Shown: positions 43,417 to 52,609, counted from the stretch's first letter. The stretch is 64,000 nucleotides of DNA from Peptococcaceae bacterium 1198_IL3148 (GCA_036763105.1 JBAIYS010000010.1:1-64000); one strand, 5' to 3'. A program made the numbers and translations. Notes: generated from the sequence alone by a model not told the origin.

Positions 43417-44601
43417 ATGATTAATATTAAAGATAATATTTACTGGCTAGGTATTAGGGACTGGGAGACCAGGACGTTTCATGGCACTGAGTACTCCACT
43501 CACCGGGGTACTTCCTTTAATTCATATTTAATTAAGGATGAAAAGGTTGTTTTGGTGGATACCGTTTTTACCCCGTTTCACAAACAGTTTATAGATCTGT
43601 TGGAAGAAAAAGTGGGGCTTGATAAAATTGATTTACTGGTTGTCAATCATACTGAACCAGATCATTCTGGTGCCATGCCCTATTTGCTTGACAAGAGACC
43701 AGACCTACCAATATATTGCAGTAAAAATGGGGCCATGATTATTAAAAAGCACTATCACAAAGATTGGAATTTTCAAGTGGTCAAAACCGGTGACACGGTG
43801 GATTTGGGCAAAAACAAACTGATATTTGTGGAAATGCCAATGCTACACTGGCCCGATTCAATGGCCACCTATGTGTCTGGAGCCAACGTGCTATTATCAA
43901 ACGATGCCTTTGGCCAACATTACGCCGCTCCCCAATTGTATAATGACCTGGTGGATCAATGTGAGTTATCCCAAGAGTCGCTGAAGTATTATGCCAACAT
44001 TTTGGCTCCCTTTAATAAGTTGGTAAAGGCCAAAATTAAAGAGATTGTTAATTTAAACCTGCCGATAGAAATGATTGCCCCCAGCCATGGAGTGATTTGG
44101 CGAGACAATCCGATGCAAATTGTGGAGAAGTACAATGAATGGGCTGATAATTATCATGAGGGTATCGTTACCATACTGTATGACACCATGTATGGTGCCA
44201 CCAAGAAAATGGCTTTGGCCATCGCTGATGGCTTAGAGAGCAACGGGGTAACTACAAAGGTGTTCAATGTGGGCAAATGGGATAAAAATGATGTCATTGC
44301 CGAGGTCTACAAATCCAAGGGGATTATTGTTGGCAGTTCCACCATTAACAGAGGGATATTGAGTGCAGTGGCAGCAATTTTGGAGATAATTGAAGGTTTG
44401 AAGTTACAGGGTAAAATTGGTGCTAGCTTTGGTGCTTCTGGTTGGAGTGCCGAATCACCTAAAATAATCGAGGAAAGGTTGCGGTCAGCAGGCATAGAAA
44501 TTGTCAGTGAATCCATAGGGGTGCAATATAATCCTGCCCCGGAGGACTTGCAGAAATGTGTTGCCTATGGGGCAGCCTTTGCAGAAAGGGTTAAGAATTA
44601 G
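43417..44601 (+). CDS. Flavodiiron protein (O2/NO reductase)
   Basis: A 394-residue A-type flavoprotein: an N-terminal metallo-beta-lactamase-like domain with the diiron motif NHTEPDHSG (H-x-E-x-D-H), then a flavodoxin domain (ILYDTMYGATKKMALAIADG, then GSSTINRGIL) binding FMN. Such enzymes reduce O2 to water or NO to N2O in anaerobes. GGAGG lies eight bases before ATG 43417. No fused rubredoxin is present, so a separate reductase is needed. No Fnr-like box was seen upstream. Confidence 0.94.
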   Translation: MINIKDNIYWLGIRDWETRTFHGTEYSTHRGTSFNSYLIKDEKVVLVDTVFTPFHKQFIDLLEEKVGLDKIDLLVVNHTEPDHSGAMPYLLDKRPDLPIYCSKNGAMIIKKHYHKDWNFQVVKTGDTVDLGKNKLIFVEMPMLHWPDSMATYVSGANVLLSNDAFGQHYAAPQLYNDLVDQCELSQESLKYYANILAPFNKLVKAKIKEIVNLNLPIEMIAPSHGVIWRDNPMQIVEKYNEWADNYHEGIVTILYDTMYGATKKMALAIADGLESNGVTTKVFNVGKWDKNDVIAEVYKSKGIIVGSSTINRGILSAVAAILEIIEGLKLQGKIGASFGASGWSAESPKIIEERLRSAGIEIVSESIGVQYNPAPEDLQKCVAYGAAFAERVKN

Positions 44602-44604
44602 TAC

Positions 44605-44648
44605 AAAAATTGTGACGGGCAGGATATTAACTGCCCGTCACAATTTTA
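44605..44648. terminator. Bidirectional terminator between flavodiiron and ric genes
   Basis: AAAATTGTGACGGGCAG and CTGCCCGTCACAATTTT form a 17-pair stem between convergent genes, with T runs for both directions. Confidence 0.92.
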
Positions 44649-45365
44649 TCAATTGTAGCCGTTAAGTTTTTGCTTTAAACGCGGGTGCAAGATGTTGTTT
44701 TCTAAATGAATATGTTCAAATAAGTCCGATTCCAATTCCTGCATGATTTTGTAGGTGCGTTCGTAGGTGCCGCAGGCATCCTGCGGTAGTTGAAAATTGT
44801 TGGTAATGCTTCTCAATTCTTTTAAGATATCCCCGGCCCCTTCATGCTCATTCTCCAACTCTTCAATGCTATCCACCGCCGCTTGCAGATTTTTTATGTT
44901 GCCGTCCTTTTCATATTCCTGTATTTTTGGAAAAACTTCTTGTTCTTCTTTAATTAAATGCTGTTCTAAATCTAGTTTTAACAGGTTAAAAAGCTTATGC
45001 ACCCGGGCCAGTTCTTTATGATTGGTACCGTGTGCCCTTAGGACGGTGGTGGTCAAGGCGCTTAGGGCAGGCAGGTTATTGTGCAAGTAGGCATGATGTT
45101 TATTGACAATGTAGTCCACCAGCTCACTAAAGGGAGCAGTTCGCCAGTCTATTTGCGTATCATGAATTTTTTGACTTTCTTGATAGGCTTTATTAAGTTC
45201 CGTTAGCAATTCTGATTCATTTATATTTTGCTCATTGATGGCTTGGCCCAGGGGTCTGTCCCCGCCGCAGCAGAAATCCACATGGTATTTTTTAAAGATA
45301 GCACTGGCTTTGGGAAACTGAGCCACAATATCACCAATTTTATTTGCTGCTGAAAAAGTTTGCAT
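44649..45365 (-). CDS. ric: Iron-sulfur cluster repair di-iron protein (RIC/ScdA type)
   Basis: A 238-residue RIC protein that repairs [Fe-S] clusters damaged by NO or oxidants. It has the N-terminal ScdA_N domain with the signature YHVDFCCGGDRPLGQA and a C-terminal hemerythrin-like diiron domain (DYIVNKHHAYLH, HLIKEEQEVFP, ENEHEGAGD, HIHLENNILHP). GGGAGG precedes the ATG. Upstream is an Fnr-like box with a consensus TATAAT at the class II distance, the best-formed promoter of that set. Confidence 0.93.
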   Translation of the reverse strand: MQTFSAANKIGDIVAQFPKASAIFKKYHVDFCCGGDRPLGQAINEQNINESELLTELNKAYQESQKIHDTQIDWRTAPFSELVDYIVNKHHAYLHNNLPALSALTTTVLRAHGTNHKELARVHKLFNLLKLDLEQHLIKEEQEVFPKIQEYEKDGNIKNLQAAVDSIEELENEHEGAGDILKELRSITNNFQLPQDACGTYERTYKIMQELESDLFEHIHLENNILHPRLKQKLNGYN

Positions 45366-45447
45366 AGTTCATTCCTCCCTTAGGTTAGATGTATTTCTTT
45401 AACAAATAGCCTTAACAATTTATTGTTTTAATATTAAGGTTGTTTGC

Positions 45448-45488
45448 ATTATAAAATATAAATATGGTTAAATAAATGATCTGAATCA
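45448..45488 (-). promoter_or_regulatory. Fnr-like box and -10 of ric
   Basis: TGATCTGAATCA (45477-45488) matches TGAT-N4-ATCA. On the minus strand a consensus TATAAT at 45453-45448 is centred exactly 32 bases from the box centre. The predicted transcript starts about 75 bases before the ric ATG. Confidence 0.68.
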
Positions 45489-45524
45489 AAAAACCAAGAC
45501 ATCGGTGTGGCCGATGTCTTGGTT
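45488..45524 (-). terminator. Terminator of the 5-formyl-THF cyclo-ligase gene
   Basis: AACCAAGACATCGG and CCGATGTCTTGGTT form a 14-pair stem. On the minus strand it is followed by a T run. It directly abuts the Fnr-like box of ric. Confidence 0.9.
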
Positions 45525-46098
45525 AAAGGCAGCGAATAAGTTCTTGATTAGTGATAATGCCGTCAATTTTTATATCATCTTCGGTGGCAGGAATGTTATC
45601 CACAACCTGAAAATGATAGGCTAAAGCTATTTTATTTATGGGCTGTTTTAGTTCCGTTAAAAAGCGATCGTAAAAGCCACCACCATAGCCGAGGCGGTCA
45701 CCGGCTCTATTAAAAGCCAAACCGGGCATTAAAATTAAATCTATTTCCTCGGGGTTTATTTGTTGACAGCCTGTCACCGGTTCCAGAATTTTAAAATAGC
45801 CCACATCTAGGTCGTGAAAGCCGTTAATGCGCAACACTTGCATACCGGTTTTTTTAGAGGCTATTTTAGGTACGCAAATGGTTTTGTTGTTGTCTAGGGC
45901 AAATTTTATTAAGCGATGGGTATCCACCTCACTGCCAAAACTAACAAAGGTAAAAATAGTGTGGGCATGCTGATAATAATCACTGCTTACCAGTGTGTTA
46001 AAAATCTGTTTATCCCAGGCAGCTTTGGTGTCGAGATCTATGGCATCCCTCTGTTCTATAATAGATTGTCGCAGTTTCTTTTTTGCTGCAAAAACCAT
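45523..46098 (-). CDS. 5-formyltetrahydrofolate cyclo-ligase
   Basis: A 191-residue enzyme that converts 5-formyl-THF to methenyl-THF with ATP. The family motifs seen are KKKLRQSIIEQRD at the N-terminus, DLILMPGLAFNRAGDRLGYGGGFYDRFL and the closing KIDGIITNQELI. GGGAGG lies eight bases before ATG 46098. It is monocistronic, 72 bases after the Rex stop, in the same direction. Confidence 0.92.
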   Translation of the reverse strand: MVFAAKKKLRQSIIEQRDAIDLDTKAAWDKQIFNTLVSSDYYQHAHTIFTFVSFGSEVDTHRLIKFALDNNKTICVPKIASKKTGMQVLRINGFHDLDVGYFKILEPVTGCQQINPEEIDLILMPGLAFNRAGDRLGYGGGFYDRFLTELKQPINKIALAYHFQVVDNIPATEDDIKIDGIITNQELIRCL

Positions 46099-46169
46099 GG
46101 TTAACACCTCCCTGTGCTATTATATACTAATTATTATTTGTTATAGCGTTATATAATAAATAAGCCGCC

Positions 46170-46820
46170 CTACATATAGTAGAGCGGCATTACTTTTCCA
46201 CGGGTGATGCAATAGGTTATTGATTCTAAACTGGCAGAAAGATCAACGTTTTGTATATTCACATCCGGTGGTAAATTTAAAGAAGTGGGGGCAAAGTTTA
46301 ATATGCCTTTAATGTTATTAGCCACAACCATATCTGCGGCCTGTTGGCCATATTGGGGCGGTACAGCGATAATGGCTATTTGAACATCGTAGCGCTCAAT
46401 AATTTCAGGCATTTGTTCCACAGCCATTACTTCAAGGTCGACTATTTTTTTACCAATCTTGGTTAAGTCGTTATCAAATACCGCTACGATATTAAATCCT
46501 CTTTCTTTAAACTCACCATAGGTGACCAGTGCTGAGCCCACCTTACCGGCACCAATAAGTATCACATTCCAAGGGTGAGTCAGGCCTAAGATGTTGGAGA
46601 TGTAATGCACCAAATCTTGAACTTTGTAGCCAACCCCACGGGTACCAAATTCGCCAAAACTGGAAAGATCTTTGCGCACTTGGGCTGGTTTTACACCTAC
46701 ACCCTGGGCAATATCCCCAGAAGAGACACTATCAATTCCTTTTTTCTCTAATCTCTTCAAATATTTAGAATAGGCTGATAATCTTGCAATGGTAACCTCA
46801 GGTATTTTTAGTCCTACCAT
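46170..46820 (-). CDS. rex: Redox-sensing transcriptional repressor Rex
   Basis: A 216-residue repressor that releases DNA when the NADH/NAD+ ratio rises. It has an N-terminal winged helix ([23 protein letters not shown]) and a Rossmann domain with the NAD(H) motif [11 protein letters not shown]. Its usual targets are fermentation and respiration genes. No convincing Rex operator (TTGTGAA-type palindrome) was found in this window's intergenic regions by eye. Confidence 0.95.
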   Translation of the reverse strand: MVGLKIPEVTIARLSAYSKYLKRLEKKGIDSVSSGDIAQGVGVKPAQVRKDLSSFGEFGTRGVGYKVQDLVHYISNILGLTHPWNVILIGAGKVGSALVTYGEFKERGFNIVAVFDNDLTKIGKKIVDLEVMAVEQMPEIIERYDVQIAIIAVPPQYGQQAADMVVANNIKGILNFAPTSLNLPPDVNIQNVDLSASLESITYCITRGKVMPLYYM

Positions 46821-47052
46821 TCTTTACACCTAGCCTTTTTAGAATTATCTTTATAGATATATCTATTATCAAAATATTGAGGTTTCACTGCAAGGGTTTT
46901 AATAAAAAGTGACTATTTTGGGTCAATATTTAGCCAATTTAATGCAACCTTGCAAATCCTCTTACAAAGGCTATTATACCCAAAATACCCAACCAAGCAA
47001 AGTAACATAGATTTAAAATTGAGTTTTAACGGCCTGAATTATTGAGAACATG

Positions 47053-47148
47053 CTAAAAAATAAATAAAAAGGAAATAATTAATATTATCAAGAAAAAGAA
47101 TAATAGAAAAATAGGAATTAACCAAAACCAATCGAAGCCGCGACTCAT
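47053..47148 (-). CDS. Small hydrophobic membrane peptide (31 residues)
   Basis: A short frame begins MSRGFDWFWLIP and continues as a single transmembrane stretch rich in Phe, Leu and Ile. GGGGGG sits five bases before the ATG, a strong binding site for a frame that would otherwise be easy to miss. It has the form of small sporulation or stress-related membrane peptides. No family was recognised. It stands alone in the 460-base gap between Rex and the CheW-like gene; the rest of that gap shows nothing. Confidence 0.55.
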   Translation of the reverse strand: MSRGFDWFWLIPIFLLFFFLIILIISFLFIF

Positions 47149-47283
47149 AATTGATCCCCCCAATTAGTTTTATTTATTAAAATAAGTTTTTTGTTATAAG
47201 GTATGACTACTTATGGCTGGATGTTACATATTTTACCAATTGATTAGTGTTTAAAAATAATTGGCATTCTGCAAAGCAATATT

Positions 47284-47622
47284 TTAGTTTATAAGGGGAG
47301 ATTCTTCTTTTTCTTTTTCTTGATCATCTTCGTTCCAGTTGATTAAACCAATACCAATAATATTGTCTACGAAAATGCCAGTGTTGTTTTCTTCGCTACC
47401 GAGGACAATCAAGTAGTGGTCTTTGTCATTACCTATTAATTGGTTGTTGGCCACTGGATATACCACTGGCACTGACATGGTATTTATATGAATAACACCA
47501 TTGGTGAGTATTTTGTTAAAGTGCTCCGATGAAATGGTGATTAAATCCACAATGTTTAAAATAGTTTTGATGGTATATATTGCGCCAGCCAGCTCAATAA
47601 ATAACACCTTTAATTCTGCCAT
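47284..47622 (-). CDS. Small CheW-like protein
   Basis: A 112-residue protein whose central and C-terminal part (NTMSVPVVYPVANN, then YLIVLGSEENNTGIFVDNIIGIG) resembles the CheW fold, including the I/V-P-V strand and the G-I-F-V-D-x-I motif. It ends in an acidic, lysine-containing tail. If correct it would couple a receptor to CheA, but no che genes adjoin it. GGAGGG precedes the ATG. The assignment rests on motif resemblance only. Confidence 0.5.
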   Translation of the reverse strand: MAELKVLFIELAGAIYTIKTILNIVDLITISSEHFNKILTNGVIHINTMSVPVVYPVANNQLIGNDKDHYLIVLGSEENNTGIFVDNIIGIGLINWNEDDQEKEKEESPLIN

Positions 47623-47730
47623 CTATATCCCTCCATATTCTACTTTATGCAATAGTTTCCATTATGTCACTGACAACGGTAAAGAAAACTTTCAATAAAA
47701 TAAGTTAATAAGTGTAAAGGAGTGAACAGC

Positions 47731-47985
47731 ATGATTATAAATACCGATGATCAAGGCAGCCAGTTGCCAATTAACAGGGTGCACCGACACTTCAAAGGTA
47801 AGTACTACTATGTATTTGCTTTGGCCAAACATACCGAAACGGAGGAGTTAATGGTGGTTTACCAAGCTTTGTATGGAAGTCATCAAATTTTTGTTAGACC
47901 CTATAATATGTTTATTGAAGAGGTGCCCGAAGGAAAAGAAAACCCCACTGGACAAAGGTATCGTTTTGAACCTTGTCAGTTGTAA
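47731..47985 (+). CDS. DUF1653 family protein
   Basis: An 84-residue protein with the DUF1653 pattern: HRHFKGKYYYVFALAKHTET, LMVVYQALYG, then the aromatic-rich FVRPYNMFIEEV and RYRFE at the end. The family is widespread and its role unknown. AAAGGAG lies eight bases before ATG 47731. It precedes the cobalamin riboswitch by about 60 bases but has no obvious link to it. Confidence 0.8.
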   Translation: MIINTDDQGSQLPINRVHRHFKGKYYYVFALAKHTETEELMVVYQALYGSHQIFVRPYNMFIEEVPEGKENPTGQRYRFEPCQL

Positions 47986-47998
47986 TGTTTAATACCAG

Positions 47999-48027
47999 TT
48001 GTTAATTTTTACCTTTGATGTTATAAT
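47999..48027 (+). promoter_or_regulatory. Promoter of the cobalamin-riboswitch operon
   Basis: TTGTTA (47999-48004), a 17-base spacer and a consensus TATAAT (48022-48027). The predicted start near 48034 lies just ahead of the riboswitch. Confidence 0.7.
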
Positions 48028-48046
48028 TGATTTGAAATTAATACTG

Positions 48047-48218
48047 AGAAACAGGTATTTTAGCATGTAACAAGCTAAAGTTTAAAAGGGAAGCCGGTGT
48101 AAGTCCGGCGCGGTCCCGCCACTGTAATGGTGAGGTCTACCACATTAACCACTGGGGTAATACTCTGGGAAGGTGCGGTATACCAATGAACCTAAGCCAG
48201 GAGACCTGCCTTGTTTCT
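48047..48218 (+). promoter_or_regulatory. Cobalamin (B12) riboswitch
   Basis: The conserved core is unmistakable: AAAAGGGAAGCCGGTG, then AAGTCCGGCGCGGTCCCGCC, ACTGTAA, and the 3' B12-box GCCAGGAGACCTGCC. The basal helix closes between AAACAGGT (48049-48056) and ACCTGCCTTGTTT (48204-48216). A terminator and then the surface-protein gene follow, so high cobalamin should switch the downstream operon off. Confidence 0.96.
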
Positions 48219-48289
48219 ACTGCCAAGACCTACGCGGATAGGGAGGAGTGGTACTTATTATGGACTGTCGCCATGATGGTGTAGATATA

Positions 48290-48322
48290 AAATCCTCTGC
48301 TTAGGCTAGAGGATTTTAATTT
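48290..48322 (+). terminator. Riboswitch terminator before the B12 operon
   Basis: AAAATCCTCT and AGAGGATTTT form a stem, followed by AATTTTTAATT. It is placed between riboswitch and first gene, as expected for transcriptional control. Confidence 0.8.
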
Positions 48323-48384
48323 TTAATTAACAAGAGCTCAAATTTTGATGGTTATTTTTACATAAGTTAAGGAAGTGAATAATA

Positions 48385-51300
48385 ATGATAAAAAATCGGT
48401 TGTTAACCTTAGCGCTGGTACTAACCTTGGTGCTAAACATATTTATAGCGTTGCCTGCAGAGGCGGAAACATTAGATGATGCGTTACAATCACTGGTCAA
48501 TTACTATCAGCAAAACAAACCGCAACCGGATTATTGGGAAGAGGTTGTGGGGTTAAAGCAGGCTGAGCAGGCTGGTAAAGTTGGTAACTTTGATTTTACC
48601 AGCTGGTCAGTTGCCATTAATAAAAATACTGATGCGGTAGAGTATGCCTCAGCTATATTGGCGTTGGTGGCCATTGATGCAGATCCGGAAGCCTATGTAG
48701 ATCAGATTGGTACAGAAATTAACCTTGTACAATGCTTAATTGACAAACAGCAGGCCAATGGTAGTTTCGGTGGCTCTGTCAACAACACTATTTTTGCCAT
48801 AACTGCCTTGGATCAGGTTAACACTGACAACTATGAATATGATAAAGTAAAGGCTATTAATTATCTAATTGGTCAACAAAAAGCCGATGGTGGTTTTGCT
48901 CTATCTGGCAATGTCGGCGATTCTGATGTGACCGGCATGGCGTTGGTGGCTTTGTCCACTGACCAACATGCTGCTGATGATGCCATAGCAAAGGCCATCA
49001 ACTTTTTGCGTATGGCACAAAATGATTCGGGAGGTTTTGCCTCCTTTGGTTTGGAAAATGCCGAAAGTACAGCCAGTGTGATCCGCGGATTGCTGGCTTG
49101 CAACCAAGATATCACAAGCTGGACTAAAAATGATAATAACATCATTAACGCGCTCTTTGCTTTTAGGCTAGCCAATGGTTCCTTCAGTCATTTACACGAT
49201 GGTAGCAGCAGTGATATGGCTACTCGGCAAGTATTGATGGCGGTGGCTGCCCTAGCTAATCATGGCTATGGTAATTTTCAGTTGGCTGGCCGTGATGACG
49301 GTGGTGAACAGGTTGGCACTTCCCAAGTGGAGGTGAGGGTAGAAGGTAAAAACCATACATTAAAGCAAGGTAGCGTTACAGTAAACGGTACTGCATTGGA
49401 TGCCTTAAAACAGCTGGTAGGGGAGAATAACGTTAAACTCAATCAATGGGGGATGATAGACAATATCCTGGATGAAAGCGGTCAAACATCGGTAATATCG
49501 GGCGTTGATACTGCTTGGAAATATTACGTCATTAGGGATGACCAGATAGAAACCACCGCCTTCTCCGTTGGCCCTGATAGCTATAATTTGCAAAGTGGCG
49601 ATCAAGTTATCTTTTATATCGGTGCCTATGACAATACCACCTGGGTAGATAAGACCTATTTTCCGCTGGTAAAGTTTACAAGGGATGGACAGACGTTAAC
49701 AGTATCGGTACAAGGTCAGTATTTTGATTGGAACATTAATGATTTGGCAACGGTGCCTGTGGAGGGGGCCACAGTAATATTAAATGACCAGCCGTACACT
49801 GCTGAAAAGGGTCAAGTAAAAGTCCCTCTAGCGAACGAAAGGTCTGTTCTTTACCAAGTATATAAAGAACATGCTGCCGGTTATCCTGAGCTTGTCAGAA
49901 CCTATGGCCAAGTCACCATAACCAGCGATGGTGGTGACATTATTGAAAACAACACCATCTCAGTATATATACAGGTACTGGGTAAAAGTAAAGAAACACT
50001 GTTTTCAGGCACTGTAAAAATGCCCAAAGAAAAAGCAAACCCTATCCAGGCTTTAAAAGAAACGGGCCTTTCCTATGATACCAGGTATGGTGGCGCCTAT
50101 GTTTACAAAATTGAAGGTTTGGCTGAAGACCGTTCCAGTACTGCCGGCTGGAAATTTCAAGTTAACGGGTTGATTCCTAGTGTTTCAGCAATTGATCAGG
50201 TGTTGCGTGATGGGGACGACGTGGTATGGTTTTGGGCAGTTGATGCCAATGATGGAGAATTGGTACCAGTAATAGAGTTTCCCGCAGCTCCGGAATTAAC
50301 TGAAGAACGCAAACAAGACATTGAGCGATCACGGGAAGTGGTTAGAAATGCACTAAAGAATATTGCAGAACAAATAAATTCTGCGCCGCCAGAACATGAA
50401 CTTTATCACATAGTAGAGCTGGATAACAGTCAAGCGGTTGTCATTAAAACAGACAGTCTAATGTCCGACAAAGAATGGGAACAGTGGCGCGCAATATTAT
50501 CAGCTAACCAAGTGGTTGTTGAACAACAAGTTAAAGCTGGTGTTGAAGCCACAATAAGTGATAATGCGGAAGAGGTTAGCTTATATATTGGTAATGGTGC
50601 GCTGGCCAAAGACACGGCAATTTCTATAAAGGAAAAAAACACCACTGATAATGTTGAACCCTCAACCCACAGCTTAGTCAGTTCGGTGTATAGTTTTACA
50701 CCAAACGACACCACCTTTGGTAAACCTGTCATTATAAAAATAAAGCTAGCCGATGGCGTGCAGGCACCGGAGGACCTGGTTTTAGCCTGGTACAATGTAA
50801 AAACCCAAAGTTGGGTACCAGTGCCCACAGTGGTCAATGTCACCGCTGGGGAGGTAAGCGGATTGATTAACCACTTCACTGATTTTGCGGTGCTGCAACG
50901 GAATAAGCAACCATCAACATTTAGCGATGTGAACAGCGACTCCTTTGGCTGGGCAGAGAAACCCATTCAATATTTGTCTATCAAAGGAGTAGTATCCGGT
51001 GGCGGTGACAATTTATTTCACCCCGAACAGGTGGTGACCAGGGCTGAGTTTGTATCTATGCTGGCCCGGGCATTGCAATTGCAAACTGATACCGTGACCA
51101 CTAAATTCTCCGATGTTGATCCAAACCATTGGTGTGCTGCAGAGATTAGTGCTGCGGTGGAGGCTGGTTTAATCAGTGGATACCATGACGGCACCTTTAG
51201 ACCAGATAATCCTGTCACCAGAGAACAACTGGCAGTGTTTCTTAATCGGGTTTTGGGTTTAAAACCACTGAACCAGCAACTGGATTTTGCTGACCAGGCG

Positions 51301-51462
51301 GATATCGCCCCCTGGGCTTGGGATTCCGTTTGGGTAGCGGCAAACAACCAGTTGGTTATGGGATACGCAGATGGCACCTTTAAGCCCAAAGATACTGCCA
51401 ACCGAGCGGAAACAGCAGTGTTTATTTACCGCCTACTAAAACTAAAACCATTGGCCTCCTAG
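48385..51462 (+). CDS. SLH-anchored transcobalamin-like surface protein (alpha/alpha barrel + 2 DUF4430 + SLH)
   Basis: A 1025-residue exported protein. Visible in order: signal peptide (cleavage near LPAEA-E, residue 28); prenyltransferase/squalene-cyclase-type repeats at about 60-300 (QQANGSFGG, QQKADGGFAL, QNDSGGFASF, LANGSFSH), an alpha6/alpha6 barrel; DUF4430 domains at about 313-419 and 522-626, the second with WKFQVNG; a ZU5-like segment near 769-836; three SLH repeats from about 847 to the end (e.g. FRPDNPVTREQLAVFLNR). Alpha/alpha barrel plus DUF4430 is the plan of animal intrinsic factor and transcobalamin. Under a B12 riboswitch and ahead of an ECF importer, it is inferred to capture cobalamin at the cell wall. 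Confidence 0.85.
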   Translation: MIKNRLLTLALVLTLVLNIFIALPAEAETLDDALQSLVNYYQQNKPQPDYWEEVVGLKQAEQAGKVGNFDFTSWSVAINKNTDAVEYASAILALVAIDADPEAYVDQIGTEINLVQCLIDKQQANGSFGGSVNNTIFAITALDQVNTDNYEYDKVKAINYLIGQQKADGGFALSGNVGDSDVTGMALVALSTDQHAADDAIAKAINFLRMAQNDSGGFASFGLENAESTASVIRGLLACNQDITSWTKNDNNIINALFAFRLANGSFSHLHDGSSSDMATRQVLMAVAALANHGYGNFQLAGRDDGGEQVGTSQVEVRVEGKNHTLKQGSVTVNGTALDALKQLVGENNVKLNQWGMIDNILDESGQTSVISGVDTAWKYYVIRDDQIETTAFSVGPDSYNLQSGDQVIFYIGAYDNTTWVDKTYFPLVKFTRDGQTLTVSVQGQYFDWNINDLATVPVEGATVILNDQPYTAEKGQVKVPLANERSVLYQVYKEHAAGYPELVRTYGQVTITSDGGDIIENNTISVYIQVLGKSKETLFSGTVKMPKEKANPIQALKETGLSYDTRYGGAYVYKIEGLAEDRSSTAGWKFQVNGLIPSVSAIDQVLRDGDDVVWFWAVDANDGELVPVIEFPAAPELTEERKQDIERSREVVRNALKNIAEQINSAPPEHELYHIVELDNSQAVVIKTDSLMSDKEWEQWRAILSANQVVVEQQVKAGVEATISDNAEEVSLYIGNGALAKDTAISIKEKNTTDNVEPSTHSLVSSVYSFTPNDTTFGKPVIIKIKLADGVQAPEDLVLAWYNVKTQSWVPVPTVVNVTAGEVSGLINHFTDFAVLQRNKQPSTFSDVNSDSFGWAEKPIQYLSIKGVVSGGGDNLFHPEQVVTRAEFVSMLARALQLQTDTVTTKFSDVDPNHWCAAEISAAVEAGLISGYHDGTFRPDNPVTREQLAVFLNRVLGLKPLNQQLDFADQADIAPWAWDSVWVAANNQLVMGYADGTFKPKDTANRAETAVFIYRLLKLKPLAS

Positions 51463-51472
51463 GAGGATAGAG

Positions 51473-52609
51473 ATGAGAAATTTTAAACTACTATTACTGT
51501 CAATGCTTGTACTGTTGCTACTGGTAGGTTGTAGCAGTACAACAACGGAAGAAATAATTACAGAAAAGCCAACGGCTAACCCCCCAGTGGTGGTTACCCA
51601 AAAGCAATCGCAACCCCAAGCTGCTAGTGAAGAGAAGCCAGCCACTGCTGAAAAGGCGGCCTCATCAGAGGCCGCTGACAAAGCAACTGCTGATTCCCAA
51701 CCACAACCCAGCGAACAAAAGCCAGCGGCCACAGTTAAACCATCAACCACTCCCACAGCTACCCTTTGGGTTACCAGAGATTTTGGCGCCCAAACCATTG
51801 CCGCCAGCCAAGTGGCGGTGGGCGATGGTGGTACAGTAATGGATATCTTAAAGGGTCATACCAAACTAGAAACCCAGTACGGTGGTGGCTTTGTCAGTGC
51901 CATTAACGGTTTGGCATCGGGCTATACCGGGCCTGACAAAATTAAGCGGGATTGGTTTTACTACATGAATGGCATTATGACTTCGGTGGGGGCAGCGGAT
52001 TACCTGCCCACCCCTGGGGAGGTTATCTGGTGGGATTACCATGACTGGGGAAACACCCTTTTTACACCGGCAGTGATCGGTGCTTATCCCCAACCCTTTG
52101 TGGGCGGCTACCAAGGCAAGTATGCTGGTACGTTGATATTAACCACTGCGGGATGTGAACAACAGGGACAACAGTTGGCCCAGTACCTGCGCAGTATCGG
52201 GGTAAAAAATGTTGAGCAAAAACCCTATAACGAACAATTGCTACTGGCGGATAACAAAATCACCGTGGTGGTTGGATTGTGGCAGCAATTGGCTGCGGAT
52301 AGTTATTGGCAGGGACTGCAACAGCAACGCAAAAAAACTGGTTTGTTTGCAGAACTAACTGCGGATTATTTTGCTGCTCTCAATATCCAGGGGCAACAGC
52401 ATCAGCGGTATCAAAACAACACCGGTGCCATAGTGGCCACTGGCAGTGGCATGGGTGATGCCACCCCCCTTTGGCTGGTAACCGGTGTAGATGATGCTGG
52501 ACTAGCAGGTGCCATTAATGTGTTGACCAACAACCCAGGAACAATTAAGCAGTGCTTAGGGGCGCTGGTGGTGGACGGTAAAGTTGTGCCCTTGCCGGTG
52601 GCTAGGTAA
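51473..52609 (+). CDS. DUF4430 lipoprotein with unassigned C-terminal domain
   Basis: A 378-residue lipoprotein: lipobox LLVGC (Cys20), an Ala/Glu/Pro/Gln-rich linker to about residue 95, a DUF4430 domain at about 97-195 (GGTVMDILKGH, WFYYMNGIM, GEVIWWDYHDW), and a C-terminal region of about 180 residues that I do not recognise (GTLILTTAGCEQQGQQLAQYL; IVATGSGMGDATPLWLVTGVD). AGGAGG precedes the ATG, ten bases after the previous gene. By position it could receive cobalamin from the SLH protein and pass it to the ECF S component. That relay is inference; the lipoprotein anchor and DUF4430 are seen. Confidence 0.82.
   Translation: MRNFKLLLLSMLVLLLLVGCSSTTTEEIITEKPTANPPVVVTQKQSQPQAASEEKPATAEKAASSEAADKATADSQPQPSEQKPAATVKPSTTPTATLWVTRDFGAQTIAASQVAVGDGGTVMDILKGHTKLETQYGGGFVSAINGLASGYTGPDKIKRDWFYYMNGIMTSVGAADYLPTPGEVIWWDYHDWGNTLFTPAVIGAYPQPFVGGYQGKYAGTLILTTAGCEQQGQQLAQYLRSIGVKNVEQKPYNEQLLLADNKITVVVGLWQQLAADSYWQGLQQQRKKTGLFAELTADYFAALNIQGQQHQRYQNNTGAIVATGSGMGDATPLWLVTGVDDAGLAGAINVLTNNPGTIKQCLGALVVDGKVVPLPVAR

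Noticed and set aside
50430-50966. Minus-strand frame of 178 codons inside the SLH protein gene
   Set aside because: It is Ser/Thr-rich as expected for the reverse of this gene and has no start signal; it is a shadow.
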